Assembly (NCBI RefSeq): GCF_001905795.1
Contig: NZ_LIXJ01000023.1
Coordinates: 58,319 to 122,318 of the forward strand
Source: Streptomyces sp. CB01580
GTDB lineage: Bacteria; Actinomycetota; Actinomycetes; Streptomycetales; Streptomycetaceae
Direction: 5' to 3'
Length of the DNA stretch: 64,000 nt
This document shows, in pieces, positions 7,857 to 18,731 of this stretch. The notes beneath the pieces are model-generated. The model did not search any database and was not told where the DNA came from. It saw nothing but the letters and a program-made list of their open reading frames with translations. The translations under genes and the position numbers were made by a program. Within the stretch, counting starts at the first letter, position 1. Every line of letters begins with the position of its first letter.

Positions 7857-7949
7857 CTGGCAGGGACCGTGCCTCCCCACCCCGGCCGACGGCGCGCCGC
7901 GCCACACTGGGAACAGGGACGGGCGACCGTCCGACAGAAGGTGATGGGC

Positions 7950-8216
7950 ATGATGTGGTACGACGGCGGCTGGGGCGGCGGATGGCTCCTCATGGCCGTG
8001 ATCATGGTGGTGTTCTGGTCGTTGCTGATCGCCGGGATCGTCGCCCTCGCCCACTACCTCGGCGGCGGGCGCGGTCGAAGGACCGGCCCGCCCCCCGGCG
8101 AGGCCGGCTGGGGCGGCCGACGGGCCGAGGACCTGCTCGCCGAACGGTTCGCCCACGGGGAGATCGACGAGGACGAGTACCGACGCCGCCTCACCGTGCT
8201 GCGCGAACAGCGCTGA
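7950..8216 (+). CDS. Small SHOCT-domain membrane protein
   Basis: 88 residues from ATG 7950 (MMWYDGGWGGG), which has AGAAGG seven bases upstream; ATG 7944 in the same frame is an alternative. Residues about 10-38 form one hydrophobic segment (GWLLMAVIMVVFWSLLIAGIV and beyond). After a glycine- and proline-rich linker, the C-terminus AEDLLAERFAHGEIDEDEYRRRLTVLRE is a clear SHOCT motif (short C-terminal domain, an oligomerisation or interaction module). It is a single-pass inner-membrane protein with a cytosolic SHOCT tail. Such proteins are common in streptomycete stress clusters, but their function is unknown. Confidence 0.85.
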   Translation: MMWYDGGWGGGWLLMAVIMVVFWSLLIAGIVALAHYLGGGRGRRTGPPPGEAGWGGRRAEDLLAERFAHGEIDEDEYRRRLTVLREQR

Positions 8217-8440
8217 ACCACCTGCCCCCGCTCCGCGGCCGACGCCGGACGACCCCGTCGCCCCGGGGCGCCCCCCGGCCGCGCCGATGGCCTCCGCCCG
8301 GCCGCGTGCCGACGGAAGCAGTCGGCACGCCCCGAACCGGACGGGCCCACCGGCCGCCCGGCCGCGTACGGACCGCCATACTGGACGGGCCGGGGAGGGC
8401 ACGAGGGCAGTGGGCACAGCGACGGGGGCGACAGTACGAC

Positions 8441-10819
<2,379 letters not shown>

Positions 10820-10841
10820 GTGCCCCGTGCTACGAAGGACC

Positions 10842-12389
10842 ATGCCCGCACCCGACCGCTATGACGCGGTGATCGTGGGCGGCGGCCACAACGGTCTTGT
10901 CTCCGCCGCCTACCTCGCCCGTGCCGGACAGTCCGTCCTGGTCCTGGAACGCCTCGCAGCCACCGGCGGAGCGGCCGTCTCCACCCGCCCCTTCGACGGG
11001 GTCGACGCCCGTCTGTCGCGCTACTCCTACCTGGTGTCCCTGCTGCCCCGGAAGATCGTCCGCGACCTCGGCCTGGACTTCGCCGTGCGCAGGCGGACCG
11101 TCTCCTCGTACACCCCGACCGTGCGCGGCGGCCGGGCCACCGGTCTGCTTGTCGGCGAGGACCGCGCCACCCGGGAGTCCTTCGCCGCGCTGACCGGCTC
11201 GGACCGTGCGTACGAGGCGTGGCGGCGTTTCTACGGCATGACGCGGCACGTCGCCGGACGGGTCTTCCCGACCCTCACCGAACCCCTGCCCACCCGCGAC
11301 GCGTTGCGTGAACGGATCGGTGACGAGGACGCCTGGCGGGCACTCTTCGAGGAGCCCATCGGCGTCGCCGTCGAGCGGTACCTCGACGACGACCTCGTCC
11401 GCGGAGTCGCGTTGACCGACGCCCTGATCGGCACCTTCGCCGATGCGCACGACCCGTCGCTGCGTCAGAACCGCTGCTTCCTCTACCACGTCATCGGCGG
11501 CGGCACCGGCGACTGGGACGTGCCGGTCGGCGGCATGGGCGCCCTCACCGACGCCCTGGCCCGGGCGGCCCGCGCGGCCGGGGCCGAGATCCGCGTCCGG
11601 CACGAGGCGACCCGGATCGCGACCGACGGGACACACGCCGAGGTCACCGTCCGCTCACCGGAGGCGGAGCACGTCGTCGCGGCCCGCCGGGTGCTGGTGA
11701 ACGCCTCCCCGCAGGCGCTCGCCGCACTGCTCGGCGAGGAACCGCCCGCCGCGGCCGAAGGCGCGCAGCTGAAGGTGAACATGCTCCTCACCCGGCTGCC
11801 CCGGCTGCGCGACCGCTGCGTCGACCCGCGGGAGGCGTTCGCCGGGACGTTCCACATCGCCGAGGGATACGGGCAGCTGGCCGACGCCTACCGGGAGGCG
11901 GCGGCCGGCCGGATCCCGGCCGCCCCGCCGTCCGAGATCTACTGCCACTCGCTGACCGACCCGTCGATCCTCGGCCCCGGTCTCGCCGCGAGCGGCCACC
12001 ACACCCTCACCCTCTTCGGCCTGCACGCCCCCGCCCGGCTGTTCGCCGCCGACAACGCCGCGACGCGCGCCCGACTGCTGGCCGCCACGCTCGGCCGGCT
12101 CGACGCGCACCTGGAGGAGCCGATCGCGGAATGCCTGGCCGTCGACGTGAACGGCGAGCCGTGCATCGAGGCGAAGACACCGCTCGACCTGGAACGGGAG
12201 CTGGGACTGCCGGGCGGTCACATCTTCCACCGCGACCTCGCGTTCCCGTACGCCACCGGGTCCACCGGCCGCTGGGGTGTGGAGACGCGGCACGCCAACG
12301 TACTGCTGTGCGGGGCGGGCGCGGTGCGCGGCGGCGGGGTCAGCGGGGTGCCCGGCCACAACGCCGCCATGGCGGCGCTGGGCCGGTGA
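10842..12389 (+). CDS. CrtI/PYROXD2-like FAD-dependent oxidoreductase
   Basis: 515 residues from ATG 10842, with AAGGA just upstream. Residues 5-40 hold the FAD-binding Rossmann signature DAVIVGGGHNGLVSAAYLARAGQSVLVLERLAATGGA, with Glu for the ribose. The C-terminus NVLLCGAGAVRGGGVSGVPGHNAAMAAL is the second FAD motif typical of phytoene desaturases and their relatives. No carotenoid genes are nearby, so the substrate is unknown. It starts 22 bases after the kinase stop on the same strand, so co-transcription is possible. The closest named relatives by motif are PYROXD2-type oxidoreductases rather than true CrtI enzymes; this is a motif judgement only. Confidence 0.88.
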   Translation: MPAPDRYDAVIVGGGHNGLVSAAYLARAGQSVLVLERLAATGGAAVSTRPFDGVDARLSRYSYLVSLLPRKIVRDLGLDFAVRRRTVSSYTPTVRGGRATGLLVGEDRATRESFAALTGSDRAYEAWRRFYGMTRHVAGRVFPTLTEPLPTRDALRERIGDEDAWRALFEEPIGVAVERYLDDDLVRGVALTDALIGTFADAHDPSLRQNRCFLYHVIGGGTGDWDVPVGGMGALTDALARAARAAGAEIRVRHEATRIATDGTHAEVTVRSPEAEHVVAARRVLVNASPQALAALLGEEPPAAAEGAQLKVNMLLTRLPRLRDRCVDPREAFAGTFHIAEGYGQLADAYREAAAGRIPAAPPSEIYCHSLTDPSILGPGLAASGHHTLTLFGLHAPARLFAADNAATRARLLAATLGRLDAHLEEPIAECLAVDVNGEPCIEAKTPLDLERELGLPGGHIFHRDLAFPYATGSTGRWGVETRHANVLLCGAGAVRGGGVSGVPGHNAAMAALGR

Positions 12390-12461
12390 CCCGCGTTCCT
12401 GTGCCGTGACCGGCGTTCACCGCCGCGCGCGTGCGTGCCGGGCGTCGCACGGCGGACGACG

Positions 12462-13454
12462 CTACTTTCGCAACACGCCCTGGCGGCCGAACACGCCCCG
12501 CAGCGCATCCCGTTTGCGCGGCAGGTCGTACTCGGCGCCGCCCTCGTGCCCGTTGTACGGGAACACCTCGATCTCGGCCGGGCCCGCGTAGCGGTGGTAC
12601 GCGGCGAAGACCGTGGACGACGGGCAGATCCGGTCCATCAGCCCGACCGAGAACCAGGCCGGTGCGGTCGCCCGCGCCGCGAAGTTGACCCCGTCGAAGT
12701 AGGACAGGGTCTCCATCGCCTCGTCGATCCGGAAGCGGTGACCGGACAGCCAGCGTGCGATCTCCGCGTACGGTCCGGCGTCCGTGATCTGCGAGGCCCG
12801 GCGGTAGTGGCAGAGGAACGGCACATCGGCGACGGCCGCCGAGACGTCGTCCCGCAGCCCGGCGACGGCGAGGGCGAGCCCGCCGCCCTGGCTGCCCCCG
12901 AGCACCGCCACCCGGGAGGCGTCCACCGCCTCGTGGGCCTTCGCCGCGTCCACCGCCCGCACCGCGTCCGTGATCAGCCGCCGGTAGTAGTGGTGGTGGG
13001 GGTCCTCGATGCCCCGGGTCAGGAAGCCGGGGGAGGACGAACCGTGCCCGTCCGGCGCGATGTCCGGGGTGTCCGCGGTGTTCTTGCCGCCGCCGCCCTG
13101 CCCCCGGTTGTCCATCACCAGATGCGCGTGGCCCAGCGCGCTCCAGGCCAGCCAGGAGTACGGGACGCCCCGGCCGCCGTTGTAGCCGATGTACTGCACC
13201 ACGGCGGGCAACGGCCCCGAGCGCGCCCTCGGCAGCATCAGCCACGCCTTCACCGGCTGGCCGCCCCAGCCCCGGAACGTCACATCGAACACGTCGACGG
13301 TCGCGAATCCGGCGTCGTACGGGACGAACTCCGCGTCCAGCGGGTGGCGGGCCGTCTCCGTGAGCGTCTTCTCCCAGAACACGTCGAAATCGGCCGGCTC
13401 CTCGGGCTCCGGCCGGTAGTCGCGCAGCCGGTCGAGAGGCATGTCGAACAGCAA
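12462..13454 (-). CDS. Acetyl xylan esterase / cephalosporin-C deacetylase (CE7)
   Basis: 330 residues from TTG 13454. This start gives LFDMPLDRL, aligning with the N-terminus of known CE7 enzymes, has GGAG eight bases upstream, and begins four bases after the upstream stop codon. The catalytic triad is visible: Ser188 in GGSQGGG, Asp274 in GLMD and His303 in NGHEGG. The RGQ motif (DNRGQGGGG, 115-123) and YFDGVNFA are also typical. CE7 enzymes remove acetyl groups from short oligosaccharides inside the cell. No signal peptide is present, which agrees with cytoplasmic action. It is the last gene of the eleven-gene polysaccharide operon, so its natural substrate is probably an imported acetylated oligosaccharide. 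Confidence 0.95.
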   Translation of the reverse strand: MLFDMPLDRLRDYRPEPEEPADFDVFWEKTLTETARHPLDAEFVPYDAGFATVDVFDVTFRGWGGQPVKAWLMLPRARSGPLPAVVQYIGYNGGRGVPYSWLAWSALGHAHLVMDNRGQGGGGKNTADTPDIAPDGHGSSSPGFLTRGIEDPHHHYYRRLITDAVRAVDAAKAHEAVDASRVAVLGGSQGGGLALAVAGLRDDVSAAVADVPFLCHYRRASQITDAGPYAEIARWLSGHRFRIDEAMETLSYFDGVNFAARATAPAWFSVGLMDRICPSSTVFAAYHRYAGPAEIEVFPYNGHEGGAEYDLPRKRDALRGVFGRQGVLRK

Positions 13455-13458
13455 GTCT

Positions 13459-15879
13459 CTAGCTCCACTTCAGGGTGAGGGTTCGGGTCGCGCCGTGCAG
13501 TCCGGCGGTGTCGGCGGTGATCCGGACGCCGGTGCTGGTGGGGGCGACGCGCACGCCCGGATCGGCGGACACCACGCCGAGGCCACGCCGTGCCAGGTCC
13601 AGCACGACCGAGGACCGCAGCTGGGTCGGGTCGGACAGCGACACCGTCACCGTCTTCCCCTCGGGGCGCACCAGGACCGACGCCGGGCCGTCCGAGGACA
13701 GCTCGCGCGCGGTCCCCGCGGCCCAGAAGTTCGCGGCGAGCAGCCCGTCCGCGCGGCGGCGCACCGCGTGGACGGCGGCGGAGCGGGCGACCGCCTCCAC
13801 CGGGGGCGCGGCCGACCACCGCCGCGTGCGTTCGGCGGAGGCCGCCGGTGCCTGGAGCCAGAAGTAGCCCGCCCCGTCCGGAGCCGTTCCGTGGTCCTGC
13901 CACAGCGTCAGGTACGGGCGGGTGACCGGGGTGTCCGTGCCGTACTTGAGGTTGATCTCGCGCCAGGTCGCGGTGCGCTCCTCGCGCAGACCGCGCAGGG
14001 TGACGGGCTCGGGGAAGACATAGCCGCCGGTCCCGGCGACGTGCAGCCACCGCACCCGGTCCAGCCGGGCCGACCAGCCGGGGTCGGCGGGCGCGGCCGT
14101 GCCGTCGACCAGCAGGGCGGCCCGCGGGTCGCGGAGCTTGCGGTTCTCCACGACCGTCTCCACCGTGCCCGCGTCGGCACTGATGCCGGAACCGACGCAC
14201 GCGACCACGTCGTCCAGGCAGAACCAGCTCTTGAACGCGCGCAGCGAACTCCCGTACGCGCGCAGCTCCATGCCGTACGCGCCGAGCGTGGTCCCCGGCA
14301 GCGCGGTGCCGCCCGCCCAGTGGGCCGGGCTGGTGGTGCGCTGGCCCGCCGCGTCGGCCTGGCGGCCCGCGACGACGGTCGTGCCCGGGAGCCGGGCCGG
14401 GTCGACGGTCGGCCAGTAGTCCTTGCTGTAGTGCCCCAGGTCGTCGGTGTACAGCAGGACCATGCCGTCGGAGAGGTGCCAGGCGTGCAGGTTCTCGTTC
14501 TGGATCGACTCGTAGTTGTAGATCCGGGACGAGTAGGCGGAGACGCCCAGCGCGAAGGACGGCCGGTGGTGGGCCGCCTTGTCCATCCGGGGGTGCTGCT
14601 TGTGCGCGACCAGCGGTCCCCGCGCCGGCACCGGGGAGGCGAGGACCTCCCGGGCCGCGACGAGCGAGGCGAGATCGGTGACGGCGAGGAAGTCCCGGTA
14701 GGTGTCCTCGGTGATCCACTGCTTGACCAGCGAGGTGAACCGGTCGCCCGTCTCGCCGGGGAAGCCCGGGATCAGCCGCAGCACCGCCTCGACGACCGTC
14801 TGCGCCGACACGTGGCCCTGTTTGCTGGGGCGGGCGATCTCGCGCCCGCACACCGACGCCATCACGTCGCCGCGGACCAGCAGTGGGTCGAACCCGTCGT
14901 CGACCCAGCGGCGGACGTTGTCGAGGTCCGGGTCGGTCACCCGCCACTGCGTTCCGGCCAGCAGGTGCAGCAGCCGGGACAGGTTGTTCAGCAACTCCTT
15001 GCCGTAGCCGCCGTTGTAGGGGTGCTTGTAGTGCTGGAGGAAGGAACCGTCGGAGTAGAAGCCCTCACCGGTGCCCTCCGCGCCCGTGCCGGTGTCGTTG
15101 AAGGCGAGGACGCTGTTGGCACCCGCGCCCTCGACGTCCGAGAGGGCGTCACGGACCCGCGCCAGGTCGTCGCCGTCGTCGCGGAGCACGGCGTTGACGG
15201 CGACGACGGTGCAGATCCACACCCGGTTGGCGCCCGTCGCGATCTGCCGGTCGGCCCGCCACAGATTGGGATCGGGCGTGTAGTGCCGCACGGCGGCGGT
15301 GATGCGGTCCAGCCGTTCGTCGCCGAGCGCGTCGTACAGCAGCACGGTCGCGTCGCCCAGGGCGAGCGCGCAGCCGATCTCCCAGTCCCAGTCGTTGTCG
15401 AACCGGGTGTGCGCGGGCCCGTACCGGTGCGTCAGCATCCAGTCGACACCGGCCAGCAGCAGATCGCGCAGCGCGGGGTCCGCGTGCTGCGGGGTGCCGG
15501 GAACGGCCCACGCGGTCGCGACCGTGGCGAGCCGTTTGAACGAGGTCGTGACGTGGTTGGAGAGCGCGGTGCTGGTCAGATCGGGGAACAACCCGTCGGT
15601 ACGGGTGGGGTCGAGGCCCTTCGCGGCGGTGGTGGCGGCCCTGCCGATCCGGGCCACGGCGGCGGCGATCCGCGAGTCCGTGAGGTCGAGGCCGGGGCCG
15701 CCGGTGAGCAGGGTGTGCCAGCGGGTGCGCAGGCCGGCGGCGGTCTCGACGGCGCCGGTGGCCGCCGCGTGCGCGGCGGGGGCGACAGGGGCGAGCGGTA
15801 CGGCGACGGCCGCGCCGAGGGCGGCGGCCCCGGCGAGGACGGTGCGCCGGGTGGTGCCCGGAGTGCTCGATGGGTTCAT
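13459..15879 (-). CDS. Secreted polysaccharide lyase family 8
   Basis: 806 residues from ATG 15879. A Tat signal (TTRRTVLAGAAALGAAVAVP, then AHA) covers residues 9-38. An alpha/alpha-toroid follows, with DNDWDWEIG near 161 and the catalytic set Asn218 (TGANRVW), His283 and Tyr292 (SFLQHYKHPYNGGYG), with the same nine-residue His-Tyr spacing as bacterial hyaluronate lyases. Beta-sandwich domains make up the C-terminal half. Family 8 contains hyaluronate, chondroitin AC and xanthan lyases, which cut uronate-containing chains by beta-elimination. The exact polymer cannot be read from sequence. It starts ten bases after the SGNH hydrolase stop and ends four bases before the CE7 start. Confidence 0.93.
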   Translation of the reverse strand: MNPSSTPGTTRRTVLAGAAALGAAVAVPLAPVAPAAHAAATGAVETAAGLRTRWHTLLTGGPGLDLTDSRIAAAVARIGRAATTAAKGLDPTRTDGLFPDLTSTALSNHVTTSFKRLATVATAWAVPGTPQHADPALRDLLLAGVDWMLTHRYGPAHTRFDNDWDWEIGCALALGDATVLLYDALGDERLDRITAAVRHYTPDPNLWRADRQIATGANRVWICTVVAVNAVLRDDGDDLARVRDALSDVEGAGANSVLAFNDTGTGAEGTGEGFYSDGSFLQHYKHPYNGGYGKELLNNLSRLLHLLAGTQWRVTDPDLDNVRRWVDDGFDPLLVRGDVMASVCGREIARPSKQGHVSAQTVVEAVLRLIPGFPGETGDRFTSLVKQWITEDTYRDFLAVTDLASLVAAREVLASPVPARGPLVAHKQHPRMDKAAHHRPSFALGVSAYSSRIYNYESIQNENLHAWHLSDGMVLLYTDDLGHYSKDYWPTVDPARLPGTTVVAGRQADAAGQRTTSPAHWAGGTALPGTTLGAYGMELRAYGSSLRAFKSWFCLDDVVACVGSGISADAGTVETVVENRKLRDPRAALLVDGTAAPADPGWSARLDRVRWLHVAGTGGYVFPEPVTLRGLREERTATWREINLKYGTDTPVTRPYLTLWQDHGTAPDGAGYFWLQAPAASAERTRRWSAAPPVEAVARSAAVHAVRRRADGLLAANFWAAGTARELSSDGPASVLVRPEGKTVTVSLSDPTQLRSSVVLDLARRGLGVVSADPGVRVAPTSTGVRITADTAGLHGATRTLTLKWS

Positions 15880-15889
15880 GGTGCGGCCC

Positions 15890-17041
15890 TCACAGAAGGT
15901 GTCGGTGGTCGACGGCCGCGGCCAGGGCGGCGTGACCGGCGGGGGCGGGGTGGAGTCCGTCGCCGCTGTCGTACGCGGGCAGCAGGCGCGACGGGTGTCC
16001 GGGGTCGCGCAGCGCGGCGTCGAAGTCGGCGACGGCGTCGAAGACATGGCCGGTGCGCACGGCCGCGTTGACCTGTCGGCGCACCGCGTCCAGTTCCGGT
16101 GTCCAGCGGGTCCAGCCCTCGAACGGGGTGATGGTCGCGCCGATCACCCGCAGCCCGGCGTTGCGGGCACGCACGACCAGCTGCCGGTATCCGGCCAGGA
16201 GGAGTGCCGGGTCGGTCTGGCTCGGCGGCTGCTGGAGGTCGTTGACGCCGAGGTGGACGAGGACGGTCCGCAGCCCCGGCAGCGACAGCACGTCGCGGTC
16301 GAAGCGGGCCTGCCCGCCCGGCCCGAACCGGGCGTCGTCCAGCAGCAGCCGGTTCCCGCTGATCCCGAGATTGGCGACGGCCGCACCGGGCAGCCGCGAG
16401 GCCAACTGGTCGGGCCAGCGCAGATCGGCGTCGTCCGGGGTGCCGACGCCCTCCGTGATGGAGTCGCCGAGCACCGCGACCACCGGACCGCGCGCCCCGG
16501 TCACCTCGACGCCCGTCAGCAGGAACACCGAGGTGGTGCGCTCGCCGTCGACGGAGTGCGAGGCATGGGTGTTGCGGTGGAAGGACAGAGGGCCGGTGGG
16601 GCCGGGAAGCCAGGTCTCCACCGACAGCCGCGCCCGCTCGGCGACCCGCAGTCCGGCGACCGGGTCGCTGGTCAGCGAGGCGCCCGCGGCGAGCCATGCC
16701 TGCCGCCGCCCGCCGAACGTCACCGGCAGGCCGTCCGCCGTCACCGGACCGACCAGGACCGGGGCCGTGCCGAAGGCGTGCCCGTAGCGCAGGCGCACCG
16801 TCCCGCCCGCGGACAGCCGTACGTGCGCGGTGAACGTGCCGTCGGTGAGCCCGGCGCTCGCCACCGTGTCGGTGGCGGTCGGCGCAGTCTGCGCGGTCGC
16901 CCATGACGTGGCCCAGCGCGGGCGGGCGGCACCGCCGCCCGCCGGGCCGGCCGCGCGGGCGCCCGGTGCCGTCGCGGCGACGGCGGCCAGACCGGCCGCG
17001 GCCGTCAGCACCCCGCGTCTGGCGGGTCCGCTCCCGGTCAC
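15890..17041 (-). CDS. Secreted SGNH/GDSL hydrolase
   Basis: 383 residues from GTG 17041, which overlaps the preceding stop in a GTGA. A twin-arginine signal (ARRGVLTAAAGLAAVAATAPGARA) fills residues about 7-30. An N-terminal beta-rich domain precedes the SGNH hydrolase domain: block I GDSITEG, block II GISGNR, block III LGVNDL and block V DGLHPAPAGH, supplying Ser, Gly, Asn and the Asp/His pair. Such enzymes remove acyl groups from carbohydrates or lipids outside the cell. In this operon it is likely a polysaccharide O-acylesterase working with the family 8 lyase. Translational coupling to the beta-helix gene is suggested by the four-base overlap. Confidence 0.92.
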   Translation of the reverse strand: MTGSGPARRGVLTAAAGLAAVAATAPGARAAGPAGGGAARPRWATSWATAQTAPTATDTVASAGLTDGTFTAHVRLSAGGTVRLRYGHAFGTAPVLVGPVTADGLPVTFGGRRQAWLAAGASLTSDPVAGLRVAERARLSVETWLPGPTGPLSFHRNTHASHSVDGERTTSVFLLTGVEVTGARGPVVAVLGDSITEGVGTPDDADLRWPDQLASRLPGAAVANLGISGNRLLLDDARFGPGGQARFDRDVLSLPGLRTVLVHLGVNDLQQPPSQTDPALLLAGYRQLVVRARNAGLRVIGATITPFEGWTRWTPELDAVRRQVNAAVRTGHVFDAVADFDAALRDPGHPSRLLPAYDSGDGLHPAPAGHAALAAAVDHRHLL

Positions 17042-18126
17042 TTGGGGCACGTCCCGGTCGGGTCGTACGCGCTGCCGTAGGTGCCGACCGCGTCGCCGCC
17101 GGTGTTGCCGCTCATCGTGTTGGAGCAGACCGGGCCCTGCGGGGTGCGCATGAACTTGATGCCGCCGCCCGCGTTGCCGGTGATGGTGTTGCCGTAGACG
17201 CTGGTGCCGGTGCCGTCGGTCGCGGTGTCGCCGCCGAGCCGGACGCCCGCGCCGACGTTGTCGTGGATGGTGTTGTAGCGGAAGATGTTGCCGCTGCCGC
17301 GCGCGTCGAGGCCGCCGGAGCTGGGATCCTTCTGGGCGCTGCAGTCGTTGTATTCGACGTAGTTGTTGGTCGAGTTCTCCTTGACGTCCACGCACTCGTT
17401 GCCCCGGGTGGCGATGGTGTTGTGGTGGATGCGGTTGTTCCTGCTGACATCGGGGGCGGCGTCCGGGGCGCCGTTGGCCCCCTGCTGTTCGGGGGCCGTG
17501 CCGAGGTAGATGCCCTCGCCGTTCTTGCCGCCGCCGCCGAACTTGAAGTCGGCCACCCCGCAGTCGGTGATCGTGTTCCCGGAGACGTCGGCGCCGGTCA
17601 CCAGGTAGCGCAGCCGCAGGCACTCGTCGGCGGCGTTCTTCAGCGTCATCCCGGTGATGCGCAGCCCTCCCACACCGTTCCCGGGTGTTGTGCTCATGAC
17701 ATATATGAGTTTGAGGCGGTAGCCCGACACGTCGGTGGACGACCCGTGCAGCCCGTCCACGGTGAATCCGCCGAGCGTCGTCGAGTCGTGCCGGACCTGG
17801 ATGATCCGGGCGTCGCCCGCCCCCTTCACCACGGCGTTCGAGGGGCCGGTGACGGTCACTCCGGAGCGCTTGGTCACGACGTCCTGCCGGTACGTGCCGG
17901 CGGAGAGGTGCACCACCGAGCCCGTCGGCGCGAGATCGACGGCCTTCTGGATCGTGGCGAGCGGGGCCCCGGCCGACGTACCGGTGTTGGAGTCGCTGCC
18001 GGTCGGCGAGACGTAGTACGCGGTGGCTACTTCGGCCGCTCCGGCGGCGACGGACGCGGGCGGGAGGGCGAGCGGCGCGCCGACGGCGAGGGCGGCGACG
18101 AGAGTGGTGCGCAGTACACGGCTCAT
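17038..18126 (-). CDS. Secreted right-handed beta-helix protein, probable polysaccharide lyase
   Basis: 362 residues from ATG 18126, with AGGAGG upstream. A Sec signal peptide occupies about residues 1-32. The mature N-terminus YYVSPTGSDSNTGTSAGAPL followed by ATIQKAVDLA and VVHLSAGTY is the classic cap of DUF1565-type and polysaccharide lyase beta-helices. Repeated coils of the form NxIxxN follow (SGNTITDCG, RIHHNTIATRG, IFRYNTIHDN, VYGNTITGN). No catalytic residues can be assigned with certainty. It overlaps both neighbours by four bases (ATGA and GTGA), so it is tightly coupled in the operon. It probably binds or cleaves the same acidic polymer as the family 8 lyase. Confidence 0.88.
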   Translation of the reverse strand: MSRVLRTTLVAALAVGAPLALPPASVAAGAAEVATAYYVSPTGSDSNTGTSAGAPLATIQKAVDLAPTGSVVHLSAGTYRQDVVTKRSGVTVTGPSNAVVKGAGDARIIQVRHDSTTLGGFTVDGLHGSSTDVSGYRLKLIYVMSTTPGNGVGGLRITGMTLKNAADECLRLRYLVTGADVSGNTITDCGVADFKFGGGGKNGEGIYLGTAPEQQGANGAPDAAPDVSRNNRIHHNTIATRGNECVDVKENSTNNYVEYNDCSAQKDPSSGGLDARGSGNIFRYNTIHDNVGAGVRLGGDTATDGTGTSVYGNTITGNAGGGIKFMRTPQGPVCSNTMSGNTGGDAVGTYGSAYDPTGTCPK

Positions 18127-18728
18127 GAGGTGTGCCTCCTGGGATCTGCGAACGACAGGGCGAGCAGTACGGGAACGCTGGGGCCGAGGAGCAGGGGCCC
18201 CAGCGGTACGACGAGGGAGAGCAGCGCGGCGGAGACCACCGCGCCGAGCAGCGCGGTGCCGCGGGCCGCCGACCCGAATCCGAGGGCCAGCGCACCGCGC
18301 GACCAGGCACGGACCGTGCCGCCCGGCGACCGGCCGGCCTCGGCCGCCAGCGCCACGTGGTGGACGGTCAGCGCGGCGGCGATGCCCACCTGCGCGGCGA
18401 GCAGCACGAACGTCCAGGGCTCCGGACGTCCGAGGAGATGAAGGACGTTGGCGGCCAGCAGGAGTGCCGCCGCGGTGGATGCGACGCAGTGGGGCCAGAG
18501 CGCCCGCCAGTACCGGGGAAAGGCGGCGAGCACGTTGACGAAGCAGCGGCTGTCGCCCTCCGCCCGCCACCGCTGCAGCGCGTTCCCCAGCGCGGCGAGC
18601 GCGGGCAGCCAGGTTACGACGCCCAGCGAGAGCAGGGTGAAGGCGGCCCCGGCGGCGGCCGGGTAGGCCACGAACTCCAGCCCTCGCAGCAGCGACGCCG
18701 ACCGGCCGGACGAGAGGGACGCCCGCAT
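18123..18728 (-). CDS. DUF624 (YesL-like) membrane protein
   Basis: 201 residues from ATG 18728. Five or so hydrophobic segments are visible (AAGAAFTLLSLGVVTWLPAL; STAAALLLAANVLHLL; FVLLAAQVGIAAALTVHHVAL; TALLGAVVSAALLSLVVPLGPLLL), and the arrangement fits the DUF624 family, named from YesL of the Bacillus rhamnogalacturonan cluster. Proteins of this family travel with carbohydrate ABC importers and lyases. Their role is unknown but probably assists sugar uptake or sensing at the membrane. Its stop overlaps the beta-helix start (ATGA), and it begins three bases after the stop of the heparinase-like gene. Confidence 0.85.
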   Translation of the reverse strand: MRASLSSGRSASLLRGLEFVAYPAAAGAAFTLLSLGVVTWLPALAALGNALQRWRAEGDSRCFVNVLAAFPRYWRALWPHCVASTAAALLLAANVLHLLGRPEPWTFVLLAAQVGIAAALTVHHVALAAEAGRSPGGTVRAWSRGALALGFGSAARGTALLGAVVSAALLSLVVPLGPLLLGPSVPVLLALSFADPRRHTS

Positions 18729-18731
18729 GAC

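Noticed and set aside
12390..12461. Terminator between the convergent oxidoreductase and CE7 genes
   Set aside because: Only a weak 6-base stem (CGTGCG/CGCACG) is visible, much poorer than the other hairpins, so none was called.
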